Source of the DNA: Fredinandcohnia aciditolerans
Lineage (GTDB): Bacteria; Bacillota; Bacilli; Bacillales; Bacillaceae_L
Reading direction: 5' to 3'
DNA length: 64,000 bases
Assembly: GCA_003640645.1 (NCBI GenBank)
Contig: QGHH01000012.1
Coordinates: forward strand, 62,001 to 126,000
In this document: positions 1 through 9,287 of the stretch, one piece after another
Layout: each line of letters begins with the position of its first letter
How positions within the stretch are numbered: position 1 is the first letter of the stretch
Program-made: the position numbers and the translations under genes
The notes under the pieces: generated by a model
What the model saw: only the letters and a program-made list of their open reading frames with translations
Database searches by the model: none
What the model was told of the DNA's origin: nothing

Positions 1-548
1 TTCCAGAGCTTGATGATGAGTTTGCAAAAGATGTAGACGATGAAGTTGAAACATTAGATGAATTAAAAGCTAAAACAAGAACTCGATTAGAAGAGACTAA
101 GAAGCGTGACGCTGAAAACAGCCTTAAAGATACATTAATCGAAAAAGCATCAGAAAATGCTGAAATCGATATTCCAGAGGCTATGGTTAATACTGAATTA
201 GACCGCATGCTACGTGAATTTGAACAACGTTTACAAATGCAAGGCATGAACCTTGACCTGTACTTCCAATTCTCTGGTCAAGACGAAAATGCTTTACGTG
301 AACAAATGAAAGAAGATGCTGGCAAGCGCGTTCGTGTTAACTTAACTTTAGAAGCTATCGCAAAAGCTGAAAACATCGAAGTGTCAGAAGATGAAATCAA
401 TGCAGAATTAGAAAATATGGCAACAATGTATGGCGTTTCTGCTGATGAGATTAAGTCAATGCTTGGTGGCTTAGATGGAATTACAGAAGATTTAAAAATT
501 AGAAAAGCAATCGATTTTCTTGTAGAAAATAGCAAAAGTGTTGCATAA
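1..548 (+). CDS. tig: Trigger factor, C-terminal part (5' truncated by window)
   Basis: Ribosome-associated peptidyl-prolyl isomerase and chaperone that meets nascent chains at the exit tunnel. Only the C-terminal substrate-binding arm is here: the frame is open from base 3 and reads into the acidic helical stretch [20 protein letters not shown], then the helical domain with [20 protein letters not shown], and ends in VENSKSVA. The N-terminal ribosome-binding and PPIase domains lie upstream of the window. The first internal ATG at 183 is not the start, because homologous sequence continues upstream of it. A terminator follows directly, and clpX comes next, the usual Bacillus order. Confidence 0.95.
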   Translation, partial: PELDDEFAKDVDDEVETLDELKAKTRTRLEETKKRDAENSLKDTLIEKASENAEIDIPEAMVNTELDRMLREFEQRLQMQGMNLDLYFQFSGQDENALREQMKEDAGKRVRVNLTLEAIAKAENIEVSEDEINAELENMATMYGVSADEIKSMLGGLDGITEDLKIRKAIDFLVENSKSVA

Positions 549-567
549 TAATAAATAAGGGAATATC

Positions 568-596
568 AAGGCGCGATATGATCGTGCCTTGTTTTA
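568..596 (+). terminator. Rho-independent terminator of tig
   Basis: A 9-bp stem (568-576 with 582-590, one G-U pair) and a 5-nt loop are followed by GTTTTA. It lies 20 bases after the tig stop and separates tig from clpX. Confidence 0.7.
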
Positions 597-599
597 TAC

Positions 600-1016
600 C
601 CAAAACTAAAAAGTTGTACATATAATAAGCATTTTGTAGTAGTTTTAATCTAAAGAAAAAGGGAACACTGAAAAAGGAGGGGCGAAGTCAGCACATATTT
701 CACTAGTTGTTTTTAAGACCACACATATACTTACATAATGAGCGCGAGAGTTATTATTACCATTCTGAAGAAGAAATATGGTACAATGTGCATTACATAA
801 TTAGATAATGGAACTGACGGTAATGGCCAAAGTTCAAACAAGATTGCCTATGTAATAGGTGTACGAGAAGCGAGAAGATCGAGGAAACGATTGGAAGCAC
901 CTTAGCGTACTTAAATGTACGTGAGGATGCTGACGACTAGCGGTGACGATGAGATTCGACGCTTATCGAAGCCGTAGGGGCTTAGTGTAGAGAGAAAGAA
1001 ACAAATAAGGGGTGAC
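600..1016 (+). other. 417-bp intergenic region with a structured, repeat-like element before clpX
   Basis: No credible ORF. The first half is AT-rich. From about 840 to 1000 the composition becomes G-rich with many inverted repeats. One long imperfect hairpin pairs 897-910 with 917-930 (inner stem GCGTAC/GTACGT around TTAAAT), and a short one lies near 878-891. The block ends about 25 bases before the clpX ribosome-binding site. It resembles dispersed intergenic repeats that I recall from Bacillaceae genomes, but I cannot verify the family. It could equally be the folded 5' leader of clpX. Confidence 0.45.
779..787 (+). promoter_or_regulatory. Candidate extended -10 promoter for clpX
   Basis: TG-G-TACAAT forms an extended -10 element. 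The -35 region at the right distance is poor. If used, it would give a clpX leader of about 220 nt that includes the structured element at 840-1000. Confidence 0.4.
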
Positions 1017-1019
1017 ATG

Positions 1020-2282
1020 ATGTTTAAATTTAATGATGAAAAAGGGCAACTTAAGTGTTCTTTTTGCGGAAAAACCCAAGATCAAGTTCGAAAGTTAGTT
1101 GCAGGTCCTGGCGTTTATATATGCGATGAATGTATTGAATTATGTACTGAAATCGTAGAAGAGGAATTAGGTACAGAGGAAGAAGTTGAATTTAAAGATG
1201 TACCTAAACCAAAAGAAATAAGAGAAATCCTAGATGAATATGTGATAGGTCAAGATGCAGCGAAAAAGTCATTAGCTGTCGCTGTATATAACCACTATAA
1301 GCGTATTAATTCAAACAGCAAAATTGATGATGTTGAATTATCAAAAAGTAATATCTGTATGATTGGGCCAACTGGTAGTGGTAAAACATTATTAGCGCAA
1401 ACTTTGGCTCGTATTTTAAATGTACCATTTGCGATTGCGGATGCTACTTCATTAACAGAAGCTGGATATGTTGGAGAAGATGTAGAGAATATTCTATTAA
1501 AACTTATTCAAGCAGCTGATTATGATGTGGAGAAAGCTGAAAAAGGAATCATTTATATCGATGAAATTGATAAAGTTGCACGTAAATCCGAAAATCCATC
1601 AATTACTCGTGACGTTTCGGGTGAAGGTGTACAGCAAGCATTATTGAAAATTCTTGAAGGCACAGTCGCAAGTGTACCTCCACAAGGTGGAAGAAAGCAC
1701 CCTCATCAAGAATTTATTCAAATTGACACTTCAAATATCTTATTTATTTGTGGTGGAGCTTTTGATGGAATTGAACAAATCATCAAGCGCCGTCTTGGTA
1801 AAAAAGTAATTGGATTTGGTTCTAACGTCGTAGAAGAAGAATTAGACCAAAAATCTCTACTTTCTAGATCATTACCAGAAGACTTGCTAAAGTTTGGTTT
1901 AATTCCTGAATTTATTGGCCGTCTTCCAGTTATTGCGAGCCTTGAACCTTTAGATGAGGACGCGTTGGTAGAGATTCTAACGAAACCAAAAAATGCTTTA
2001 GTTAAGCAATATCAAAAAATGCTTGAGCTAGATGAAGTCGAGTTGGATTTCGAAGAGGATGCTCTCAAGGAAATTGCGAAAAAGGCAATTGAACGTAAAA
2101 CAGGAGCACGTGGTTTGCGCTCCATTATCGAAGGAATTATGCTCGATGTGATGTTTGATCTTCCTTCAAGAGACGATATTAAGAAATGCATCATTACTGC
2201 GGAAACTGTATCAAAAAATACCTCTCCAAAGCTTTTATTGGATGATGGAACGGTTGTTGAAAACACAGAAATCTCCGCATAA
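1020..2282 (+). CDS. clpX: ATP-dependent Clp protease ATP-binding subunit ClpX
   Basis: Hexameric AAA+ unfoldase that feeds substrates to ClpP in the cytoplasm. The 420-residue protein has the N-terminal zinc-binding domain with C13, C16, C35 and C38, Walker A GPTGSGKT at 116-123, the GYVG pore loop at 149-152, Walker [10 protein letters not shown], and an IGF loop (KKVIGFG) for docking ClpP. It is nearly identical to B. subtilis ClpX along its length. Two tandem ATGs occur at 1017 and 1020. The second is chosen because the AAGGGGTG Shine-Dalgarno at 1007-1013 is better spaced to it and family members begin MFKFN. A terminator follows immediately. Confidence 0.97.
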   Translation: MFKFNDEKGQLKCSFCGKTQDQVRKLVAGPGVYICDECIELCTEIVEEELGTEEEVEFKDVPKPKEIREILDEYVIGQDAAKKSLAVAVYNHYKRINSNSKIDDVELSKSNICMIGPTGSGKTLLAQTLARILNVPFAIADATSLTEAGYVGEDVENILLKLIQAADYDVEKAEKGIIYIDEIDKVARKSENPSITRDVSGEGVQQALLKILEGTVASVPPQGGRKHPHQEFIQIDTSNILFICGGAFDGIEQIIKRRLGKKVIGFGSNVVEEELDQKSLLSRSLPEDLLKFGLIPEFIGRLPVIASLEPLDEDALVEILTKPKNALVKQYQKMLELDEVELDFEEDALKEIAKKAIERKTGARGLRSIIEGIMLDVMFDLPSRDDIKKCIITAETVSKNTSPKLLLDDGTVVENTEISA

Positions 2283-2287
2283 GAAAA

Positions 2288-2315
2288 AATCCCGAGGTAA
2301 CTCGGGATTTTTTTA
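2288..2315 (+). terminator. clpX terminator, probably bidirectional
   Basis: A 9-bp stem AATCCCGAG/CTCGGGATT with a GTAA loop, then a T run. On the minus strand the stem is also followed by T residues, so it can end transcription of the opposing lipoprotein remnant at 2324-2515. Confidence 0.85.
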
Positions 2316-2323
2316 TTGAGTAA

Positions 2324-2515
2324 TTAGATTTTTAGCATCTCTTTCATCAACCTGAGCGATTGTTTAAGTGCTTTTGTTTGGATCTCTTTTGTTTTCCGTT
2401 TTATTAACTTTCTATTCTTGAGATTTTTTTGCTGACTGCTTGTCTTTTTCTGCTGAGCATCCTCCGAAAATAAGAATAGATGATGAAAGAAAGCTAGTAA
2501 CCACCGTTTCTTCAT
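2324..2515 (-). pseudogene. Remnant of a small lipoprotein gene, signal peptide split by a frameshift
   Basis: The minus-strand ATG at 2515-2513 has a strong Shine-Dalgarno (GGAAGGAG at 2530-2523) and begins MKKRWLLAFFHH. After codon 8 a different frame carries the typical lipoprotein continuation: FLSSSILIFGGC followed by SAEKDKQSAKKSQE and a stop at 2412-2414. One missing T in the TTT run near 2492 would join the two into a 34-residue lipoprotein with its Cys codon at 2459-2457. Codons past that stop still look coding-like (ending AQVDERDAKNLITQ) but contain another stop. The intact 63-residue frame could still be made. Function unknown. It lies convergent to clpX and shares its terminator. 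Confidence 0.5.
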
Positions 2516-2690
2516 ATTTTCGCTCCTTCCATAGCTTCATATCTTACAGATAGTCAGCTTTTATAAAACAGTCCAAAATACCCAGATGAATTTGTATAAT
2601 ATGTATGAATTTGGTTTTATTCAGTACCTTATTTTAAGAGTTACGTAATAAAAATAACGAAATGACTAGTCAAAAAATCCGTCAAATTTG

Positions 2691-2720
2691 GTTTATTCCA
2701 CCTATACTCAGGAGATAATA
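2691..2720 (+). promoter_or_regulatory. Sigma-F-type forespore promoter for lonB
   Basis: GTTTA at 2691-2695, a 15-bp spacer and GGAGATAATA at 2711-2720 fit the sigma-F consensus (GYWTA, about 15 bp, GGnrAnAnTw) at every defined position. In B. subtilis lonB is a sigma-F gene, so position and sequence agree. Confidence 0.72.
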
Positions 2721-2758
2721 GCAGATAGTAGTCTATCTTTGCGAGCAGGAGGAATAAT

Positions 2759-4438
2759 ATGAGTTGGACAGGTATTGTTTTATTCGTACAGCTATTTTTT
2801 GGAGTGATCATCGGACTTTACTTTTGGAATCTCCTTAAAAACCAGCGAACTCAAAAGGTATCTATAGATAAAGAGTCTAGAAAAGAAATGGAACAGCTCC
2901 GTAAAATGAGGTCCATTTCCTTAACAGAACCTCTAGCTGAGCGAGTAAGACCAACTAGTTTTTCAGATATTGTTGGACAAGAGGATGGAATAAAATCATT
3001 AAAAGCAGCGCTTTGTGGACCAAATCCTCAGCACGTCATTATTTATGGACCACCCGGAGTAGGTAAAACAGCAGCAGCACGTCTTGTAATGGAGGAAGCA
3101 AAACGCAATGCAAAGTCTCCTTTTAAGCAATCAGCTGTTTTTGTAGAATTAGACGCGACAACCGCACGATTTGATGAACGTGGAATAGCGGACCCCTTAA
3201 TAGGTTCTGTTCATGATCCGATTTATCAAGGAGCAGGTGCGATGGGGCAAGCAGGTATTCCTCAACCAAAACCAGGGGCTGTAACACATGCACATGGAGG
3301 CGTTTTATTCATCGATGAAATTGGAGAACTGCATCCCATTCAAATGAATAAAATGTTAAAGGTTCTAGAGGATCGCAAAGTATTTCTTGAAAGTGCTTAT
3401 TATAGCGAAGAAAACACACAAATTCCTACACATATTCATGATATTTTTAAGAATGGATTGCCAGCTGATTTTCGAATGATTGGCGCGACAACACGTACAC
3501 CTAATGAAATACCACCAGCGATTCGTTCGCGTTGCTTAGAGGTATTTTTCCGTGATTTAGATCAGGATGAATTAGCAATTGTAACAAGAAAAGCACTTGA
3601 AAAAGTCAAAATGCAGGCAACTGAAAAAGGGATTGCTACACTTGCCTCATATGCAAGGAATGGACGTGAAGTGGTGAATATGGTTCAAATTGCCGCTGGA
3701 ATTGCAATTTCAGAGGACCGCGATTTTATTAAGGATGAAGATATAGAGTGGGTGCTTCATTCAAGTCAGTTAACACCTCGTTATGATAAGAAGATATATC
3801 CAAGTGCAAGGGTGGGACTTGTTAACGGCTTAGCTGTATATGGACCTAACACTGGAGCATTGTTAGAAATCGAGGTCACCGTTATCCCTGCTAAAGATAA
3901 AGGAACGATCAATATCACTGGTATCGTTGAAGAAGAAAGTATTGGGGACCGTGGAAAGTCTGTTCGAAGAAAAAGTATGGCGAAGGGCTCTATTGAAAAT
4001 GTCATTACTGTACTTCGTTCAATGGGCGTTCCTGCACATGATTATGACATCCATGTTAATTTCCCGGGGGGAATTCCAATTGATGGACCTTCTGCAGGGA
4101 TTGCAATGGCAACCGGTATCTATTCTGCCATTCATAAATTCCCAGTCGACCATAAAGTTGCCATGACAGGCGAAATTAGCATTCATGGGAATGTAAAGCC
4201 AATTGGTGGAGTTGTGCCGAAAATTAAAGCAGCAAAACAAGCCGGAGCAAAAAAGGTCATCATCCCTCAAGAAAATATGCAATCAATTTTAAAGGAAATT
4301 GAGGGAATTGAAATTATTCCAGTTACCAATTTGGAAGAAGTCTTTGAGATTGCGATTGAAACTCCTGAACGGCAAAAGCAATCCAAGCAATCAATCATTC
4401 CGGCTTCAACTAACTTTTCAAAAACAGAATCTGTCTAA
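2759..4438 (+). CDS. lonB: Sporulation-associated Lon-type protease LonB
   Basis: ATP-dependent serine protease that acts in the forespore. The 559 residues start with a hydrophobic N-terminal helix (about 4-25), which classical LonA lacks. The AAA+ domain has Walker A GPPGVGKT at 97-104 and Walker B VLFIDEIGEL near 182-191. The Lon protease domain carries the catalytic dyad Ser445 (GPSAG) and Lys488 (43 residues later, as in Lon). The start is supported by GCAGGAGG upstream. It is transcribed alone, from a sigma-F-like promoter to a strong terminator, and lies between clpX and lonA as in B. subtilis. The short C-terminal tail after the protease domain is Lys/Gln-rich. Confidence 0.95.
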   Translation: MSWTGIVLFVQLFFGVIIGLYFWNLLKNQRTQKVSIDKESRKEMEQLRKMRSISLTEPLAERVRPTSFSDIVGQEDGIKSLKAALCGPNPQHVIIYGPPGVGKTAAARLVMEEAKRNAKSPFKQSAVFVELDATTARFDERGIADPLIGSVHDPIYQGAGAMGQAGIPQPKPGAVTHAHGGVLFIDEIGELHPIQMNKMLKVLEDRKVFLESAYYSEENTQIPTHIHDIFKNGLPADFRMIGATTRTPNEIPPAIRSRCLEVFFRDLDQDELAIVTRKALEKVKMQATEKGIATLASYARNGREVVNMVQIAAGIAISEDRDFIKDEDIEWVLHSSQLTPRYDKKIYPSARVGLVNGLAVYGPNTGALLEIEVTVIPAKDKGTINITGIVEEESIGDRGKSVRRKSMAKGSIENVITVLRSMGVPAHDYDIHVNFPGGIPIDGPSAGIAMATGIYSAIHKFPVDHKVAMTGEISIHGNVKPIGGVVPKIKAAKQAGAKKVIIPQENMQSILKEIEGIEIIPVTNLEEVFEIAIETPERQKQSKQSIIPASTNFSKTESV

Positions 4439-4459
4439 ATGTAAAACAGTTTAAAATAG

Positions 4460-4502
4460 AAAGACTTCGACATACTATAAAAAGAACGTCGAAGTCTTTT
4501 TG
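4460..4502 (+). terminator. lonB terminator
   Basis: A perfect 12-bp stem (4460-4471 with 4488-4499) and a 16-nt loop run into TTTTTTG. Confidence 0.85.
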
Positions 4503-4543
4503 TGTTTTTCATCTTTAATATAAAAATGAAAAATCCTCCAAAA

Positions 4544-4572
4544 TAGACACTAGCTATCAAATAAGATAAAAT
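4544..4572 (+). promoter_or_regulatory. Sigma-A promoter for lonA-ysxC
   Basis: TAGACA at 4544-4549, exactly 17 bp, TAAAAT at 4567-4572, forty bases before the lonA start. No CtsR or CIRCE operator is visible around it. Confidence 0.65.
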
Positions 4573-4611
4573 TTACATTTAAGAACTATATTCAATTTTG
4601 AGGTGTATGCA

Positions 4612-6936
4612 ATGACAAGAAAAAAAGAAATCATTGTTCCTCTTTTACCACTTCGCGGATTGCTTGTCTATCCAACTATGGTTTTGCATTTAGATGTTGG
4701 CCGTGAAAAATCAGTGCAAGCATTGGAAAAAGCAATGGTAGAAGACCATATCATTTTTTTAACAACCCAAAAAGATGTGGCTATTGACGATCCTACAGAG
4801 GATGATATCTATAATATAGGAACATTAACGCAAGTAAAACAAATGCTTAAATTACCAAATGGAACAATACGTGTATTGGTTGAAGGACTTTATCGCGCGG
4901 AAATTAAAGAAATATTTGACAAAGATACGTATTATTCGGTTAAAGTAAGAACCTTTGAGGAGGACGAAACAAAGGATGTTGAATCTGAAGCACTCATGCG
5001 AATGATGCTTGAGTATTTCGAACAGTACATAAAGCTTTCTAAAAAGATATCGACTGAAACATATACGTCTGTTACAGATATTGAGGAACCAGGTCGAATG
5101 GCAGATATCATTGCATCCCATATTCCTCTCAAACTAAAAGAAAAACAAGAAATTCTTGAAACGATTGATGTTCGTGCCAGAATGAATAAGGTCATTACCA
5201 TCATCAATAATGAAAAAGAAGTCTTAAGTCTTGAAAAGAAAATTGGTCAACGTGTAAAGCGTTCCATGGAAAGAACTCAGAAGGAATACTATCTGCGTGA
5301 ACAAATGAAAGCCATTCAAAAAGAATTAGGAGATAAAGAGGGAAAAACAGGTGAGGTAACTACACTTAAGGATAAAATTGAAGCAGCAGGAATGCCTGAC
5401 CATATCAAGAAAGTCGCTTTGAAAGAACTTGACCGCTACGAAAAAATCCCACAAACTTCGGCAGAGAGCGCTGTAATACGGAATTATATAGAATGGCTTT
5501 TGTCATTGCCATGGACAAATGCAACGGATGATCGACTAGATATTCACCATGCAGAGGAAATCCTTGAAAAAGACCATTTTGGGCTTGATAAGGTAAAGGA
5601 AAGAGTACTTGAATATTTAGCTGTTCAACAATTAACAAACTCTTTAAAAGGGCCAATTCTATGTTTAGCTGGACCTCCAGGAGTTGGTAAAACATCGTTA
5701 GCAAAATCAGTGGCAAAATCACTTGGTAGAAATTTTGTGCGGATTTCTCTAGGTGGTGTTCGTGATGAATCTGAAATCAGGGGGCACCGTAGAACATATG
5801 TAGGTGCAATGCCAGGGCGTATTATCCAAGGAATGAAAAAGGCCGGTACAATTAATCCAGTCTTTTTATTAGATGAAATAGATAAAATGTCCAACGATTT
5901 TAGAGGCGACCCATCAGCCGCCTTGCTTGAAGTATTGGATCCTGAACAGAACTTCAACTTTAGTGATCATTTTATTGAAGAGCCTTATGATTTATCGAAG
6001 GTAATGTTCATTGCTACTGCTAATAACTTGGCAACCATTCCAGGACCACTTCGTGACCGAATGGAAATTATCACAATCGCTGGGTATACTGAGCTTGAAA
6101 AAGTTCATATTGCCAAAGATCATTTATTACCAAAACAACTTGAAGAGCATGGTTTGACAAAAGGTAAATTACAAATAAGAGAAGATGCTCTATTGAATAT
6201 TATTCGTCATTACACAAGAGAAGCGGGAGTCCGTAGTCTTGAGCGTCAAATCGCGAAAATTTGTCGTAAGGTGGCTAAGATAATCGTTTCTGGTGAAAAG
6301 AAACGAGTTGTCATTACCGAAAAAAATGTAGTTGAATTTTTAGGGAAACCGATATTCCGTTATGGCCAAGCAGAACTTGAAGACCAGGTTGGAGTTGCTA
6401 CTGGACTTGCGTATACAGCTTTTGGCGGAGACACTCTTTCAATCGAAGTATCGCTAGCACCTGGTAAAGGAAAGCTTGTCCTCACTGGGAAGCTAGGGGA
6501 TGTCATGAAGGAGTCTGCTCAAGCTGCTTTTAGTTATATTCGATCAAAAGCACAAGAATTAAAGATTGATCCTGACTTTAATGAAAAGAATGATATCCAT
6601 ATTCATGTTCCAGAAGGTGCTGTTCCAAAGGACGGACCTTCAGCTGGGATTACGATTGCGACCGCACTTATTTCTGCTTTAACTGGCAGAGCTGTCAGCA
6701 AGGAAGTTGGGATGACTGGTGAAATTACCTTAAGAGGCCGTGTTCTCCCGATAGGTGGTTTAAAAGAAAAATCATTAAGTGCCCATCGTGCCGGTTTAAC
6801 GAAGATTTTATTTCCAAAGGAAAACGAAAAGGATTTAGAAGACATTCCTGATAGTGTAAGAAATGATGTCGAATTTATTCCGGTTTCACATTTAGATGAA
6901 GTATTAAAACATGCGTTAATAGAGGAGAAAAAATGA
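4612..6936 (+). CDS. lonA: ATP-dependent protease La (LonA)
   Basis: Cytoplasmic AAA+ serine protease for damaged and regulatory proteins. The 774 residues comprise the LON substrate-binding N domain ([20 protein letters not shown]), a coiled-coil segment, an AAA+ module with GPPGVGKTS and VFLLDEIDK, and a protease domain with Ser677 (DGPSAG) and Lys720, the numbering of B. subtilis LonA. An in-frame GTG at 4603 overlaps the ribosome-binding site (TGAGGTG at 4599-4605), so the ATG at 4612 is preferred. The stop overlaps the ysxC start (ATGA), so the two genes are translationally coupled. Confidence 0.96.
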   Translation: MTRKKEIIVPLLPLRGLLVYPTMVLHLDVGREKSVQALEKAMVEDHIIFLTTQKDVAIDDPTEDDIYNIGTLTQVKQMLKLPNGTIRVLVEGLYRAEIKEIFDKDTYYSVKVRTFEEDETKDVESEALMRMMLEYFEQYIKLSKKISTETYTSVTDIEEPGRMADIIASHIPLKLKEKQEILETIDVRARMNKVITIINNEKEVLSLEKKIGQRVKRSMERTQKEYYLREQMKAIQKELGDKEGKTGEVTTLKDKIEAAGMPDHIKKVALKELDRYEKIPQTSAESAVIRNYIEWLLSLPWTNATDDRLDIHHAEEILEKDHFGLDKVKERVLEYLAVQQLTNSLKGPILCLAGPPGVGKTSLAKSVAKSLGRNFVRISLGGVRDESEIRGHRRTYVGAMPGRIIQGMKKAGTINPVFLLDEIDKMSNDFRGDPSAALLEVLDPEQNFNFSDHFIEEPYDLSKVMFIATANNLATIPGPLRDRMEIITIAGYTELEKVHIAKDHLLPKQLEEHGLTKGKLQIREDALLNIIRHYTREAGVRSLERQIAKICRKVAKIIVSGEKKRVVITEKNVVEFLGKPIFRYGQAELEDQVGVATGLAYTAFGGDTLSIEVSLAPGKGKLVLTGKLGDVMKESAQAAFSYIRSKAQELKIDPDFNEKNDIHIHVPEGAVPKDGPSAGITIATALISALTGRAVSKEVGMTGEITLRGRVLPIGGLKEKSLSAHRAGLTKILFPKENEKDLEDIPDSVRNDVEFIPVSHLDEVLKHALIEEKK

Positions 6937-7529
6937 AAGTTACAAGTGCAGAAATCGTTATAAGTGCTGTAAAGCCAGAACAATATCCAGAAGGAGATCT
7001 TCCTGAATTTGCGCTGGCCGGACGTTCGAATGTTGGAAAATCTTCGTTTATTAATAAAATGATTAATCGTAAAGCGTTGGCACGTACATCATCAAAGCCC
7101 GGAAAGACGCAAACTTTAAACTTTTACCTGATTAATGAATTATTGCATTTTGTGGATGTTCCAGGGTATGGGTATGCAAAGGTTTCAAAAACAGAAAGAG
7201 CGGCATGGGGGAAAATGATTGAGAAGTATTTAACAACACGTGAACAGCTAAAAGCGGTAGTTTTGATTGTTGATTTACGTCACCCTCCAACCAATGATGA
7301 TGTGTTAATGTATGATTTTGCGAAACATTACGAAATCCCTGTTGTTGTCATTGCAACGAAGGCAGATAAAATTCCAAAAGGAAAATGGGATAAACATCTG
7401 AAGGTCGTTCGTGAAACATTAGAACTTGAGCCTGGTGACCATATCATCAAGTTTTCATCAGAAACGGGATTAGGAAAAGAACAGGCATGGACCATCCTAC
7501 AATCTTATATGAACAATGAAAACAGCTAA
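6933..7529 (+). CDS. ysxC: Ribosome biogenesis GTP-binding protein YsxC/EngB
   Basis: Essential small GTPase of the TrmE-Era-EngA-YihA-Septin group, needed for late assembly of the 50S subunit. The 198 residues show G1 GRSNVGKSS near 30, the G2 region with KPGKTQT, G3 DVPGYG, G4 TKAD and G5 FSSETG. Its ATG lies inside the lonA stop, and the GAGGAG ribosome-binding site is within lonA. The stop codon sits inside the following terminator stem. Confidence 0.95.
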   Translation: MKVTSAEIVISAVKPEQYPEGDLPEFALAGRSNVGKSSFINKMINRKALARTSSKPGKTQTLNFYLINELLHFVDVPGYGYAKVSKTERAAWGKMIEKYLTTREQLKAVVLIVDLRHPPTNDDVLMYDFAKHYEIPVVVIATKADKIPKGKWDKHLKVVRETLELEPGDHIIKFSSETGLGKEQAWTILQSYMNNENS

Positions 7530-7552
7530 AGCAGATGCTTTAGCTGTTTTTT
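7520..7552 (+). terminator. ysxC terminator
   Basis: A 14-bp near-perfect stem (7520-7533 with 7536-7549) with a very tight loop ends in TTTTTTATT. It contains the ysxC stop codon. Confidence 0.8.
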
Positions 7553-7741
7553 ATTGATTAAAAATCAAGCATGGCGAAACATAGGACATTATGGAGAATG
7601 GGGGAGATATAAAGGCGATTTTACCGATTCGGTTATAAGCAAGGGATTGGCCTAATAAGATAGAAGAAATGTTAGGTACACTTTACTAGACGGATTTTGG
7701 TAGCCGTTTTTAGTAGAAGTAGAAAAAGGGGGAAACAAAAA
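7553..7741 (+). other. Leader/intergenic region of the ABC importer, no known riboswitch recognised
   Basis: About 190 bases without a gene. It contains a small palindrome ACCGATTCGGT and a short ACGG/CCGT hairpin followed by TTTTT near 7690-7712, about 30 bases before the start codon. T-box, S-box and lysine-riboswitch core motifs were looked for and not seen. A 13-codon ORF (MAKHRTLWRMGEI) has no clear ribosome-binding site. Confidence 0.3.
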
Positions 7742-8524
7742 TTGAAAACGAAACTCATTTCTTTTTTAGTTCTGATGTTGACGGTTGGTGTTTTGAGTGC
7801 TTGTGGAAGTGAAAAGTCATCTCAAACTGGGATGAAATTAGTTGAGGATGGAAAATTTACGTTTGCATCCTCTGGAGAATACAATCCTTTTAGTGTTACA
7901 GATGGAGATGGTGTTATGGCTGGCTTTGATATTGAAGTAGCAGAAGCAATAGCAAAAGAGCTAGGTTTAGAACCAGATCAAAAAAGATTTAAATTTAACA
8001 GTATTGTAGAGGGTGTGAAAACAGGACGTTTTGATGCTGCCGTTGCGAGTCATACGATTACAGATGAACGTGCAGAGCATGTTAATTTTTCAACACCATA
8101 TTACTATTCAGGACCTCAGATATTCGTAAGACCTGATAGTGATGTAGCAAGCCTAGATGATCTGAAAGGGTTGGAAATTGCTGTTTCAAAAGGTTCTACT
8201 TATGCAAAAACAGCTCAAGAAGTAACTGACAATGTCGTTCAATACGACAGTGATGTTACTGCATTGGAAGCTTTAGCAATCGGCAAGCATGATGCGGTAA
8301 TTACTGACTTCTTAACGGGAAAAGAAGCAATCGGAAATGGTATAGAAATTGAGGGGAAAGATATTCTTGGTTTAAGCGAGCAGGCCGTAGCAGTGGCGAA
8401 GGACAATGAAGAGCTATTGAAGAAAATAAATGAAGCACTGGATAAATTAAGGGAAGACGGGACCCTAAAGAAAATTAGTGAAAAATACTTTAAAGAAGAT
8501 ATCACAACGAATCCAGAAGAATAG
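7742..8524 (+). CDS. Polar amino-acid ABC transporter, substrate-binding lipoprotein
   Basis: Extracellular family 3 solute-binding protein that delivers an amino acid (the glutamine, cystine or arginine type cannot be separated by eye) to the permease encoded next. The TTG at 7742 is chosen: AAAAAGGGGG precedes it, and it gives a clean lipoprotein signal MKTKLISFLVLMLTVG with lipobox LSAC and lipidated Cys21. The longer frame from 7697 would add a charged arm before the signal. Family features are GFDIEVAEAIAKELG, the ligand-loop region ASHTITDERAE and FSTPYYYSG. It is the first gene of three, followed by an attenuating terminator. Confidence 0.88.
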   Translation: MKTKLISFLVLMLTVGVLSACGSEKSSQTGMKLVEDGKFTFASSGEYNPFSVTDGDGVMAGFDIEVAEAIAKELGLEPDQKRFKFNSIVEGVKTGRFDAAVASHTITDERAEHVNFSTPYYYSGPQIFVRPDSDVASLDDLKGLEIAVSKGSTYAKTAQEVTDNVVQYDSDVTALEALAIGKHDAVITDFLTGKEAIGNGIEIEGKDILGLSEQAVAVAKDNEELLKKINEALDKLREDGTLKKISEKYFKEDITTNPEE

Positions 8525-8535
8525 GTATCATCATA

Positions 8536-8573
8536 GAAACGAATGTGATTTTTTTTCGCATTCGTTTCTTTTT
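8536..8573 (+). terminator. Intercistronic terminator/attenuator in the ABC operon
   Basis: A 13-bp stem (8536-8548 with 8556-8568, one G-U pair) with a T-rich loop, then CTTTTTC. Between the binding-protein and permease genes it would give excess binding protein, a common pattern in importers. Confidence 0.7.
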
Positions 8574-8608
8574 CTAATAAGTATTTTTGAAAAAGGAGTT
8601 GAAGGTAA

Positions 8609-9271
8609 TTGCCTGAATTTAGTCATATCATAGAACAGTTGATTGATTCGTATCCAGTATTTTTAAAAGGGATGCTACTTACATTACAAGTAACAGTTGT
8701 AGCTATTTTCATCGCGGTGTTTATTGGTTTGTTTTTTGCATTTTTAAAAATCTCCGGGAAAACCATCCTCGTCAAGCTTGCTGATTTGTATATTTATTTA
8801 GTAAGAGGAACCCCGTTGATTGTTCAAATCTTTGTCTTTTATTTTGGCTTATCAGCTTTAGATATATCAATGTTTTGGTCCGTTACACTAGGATTGGCAT
8901 TCCATAATGGAGCATATATTGCTGAAATTTTTAGAGGTGCCATTCAATCCATTGATAATGGCCAAATGGAAGCTGGACAATCATTAGGAATGAGCAGGAT
9001 TTTAACAATGCGAAGAATTATCCTACCTCAAGCGTTTCGAAGAGCAATACCACCCCTAGGAAATCAATTTATTATTGGATTAAAGGACTCATCACTAGCC
9101 GCATTTATTGGTTTAAACGAGCTCTTTAATGTCTCAACAACATTAGGCTCAAACAATTTTGATTATATGACATATTTACTTATCGTTGCGATTTATTATT
9201 TAATCCTTGTCTTGATATTTACTATTTTAGTTGGAATGCTAGAGAAAAAATTGGCCGCAAGCGATAAATAA
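8609..9271 (+). CDS. Polar amino-acid ABC transporter, permease
   Basis: Integral membrane subunit of the HisM/GlnP family. The 220 residues have about five transmembrane helices, YLVRGTPLIVQIFV, and an EAA loop (QMEAGQSLGMSRILTMRRIILPQA, cited as two blocks: QMEAGQSLGMS and RILTMRRIILPQA) that contacts the ATPase. Translation starts at a TTG with AAGGAG about ten bases upstream; no ATG fits. Only one permease gene is present, so a homodimer is inferred. The gene lies 16 bases before the ATPase gene. Confidence 0.92.
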   Translation: MPEFSHIIEQLIDSYPVFLKGMLLTLQVTVVAIFIAVFIGLFFAFLKISGKTILVKLADLYIYLVRGTPLIVQIFVFYFGLSALDISMFWSVTLGLAFHNGAYIAEIFRGAIQSIDNGQMEAGQSLGMSRILTMRRIILPQAFRRAIPPLGNQFIIGLKDSSLAAFIGLNELFNVSTTLGSNNFDYMTYLLIVAIYYLILVLIFTILVGMLEKKLAASDK

Positions 9272-9287
9272 GGGAAGGTGAAGTGAG

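Noticed and set aside
7553-7741. T-box, S-box or lysine riboswitch before the ABC importer
   Set aside because: None of the core motifs (for example GGTGGTACCGCG) is present.
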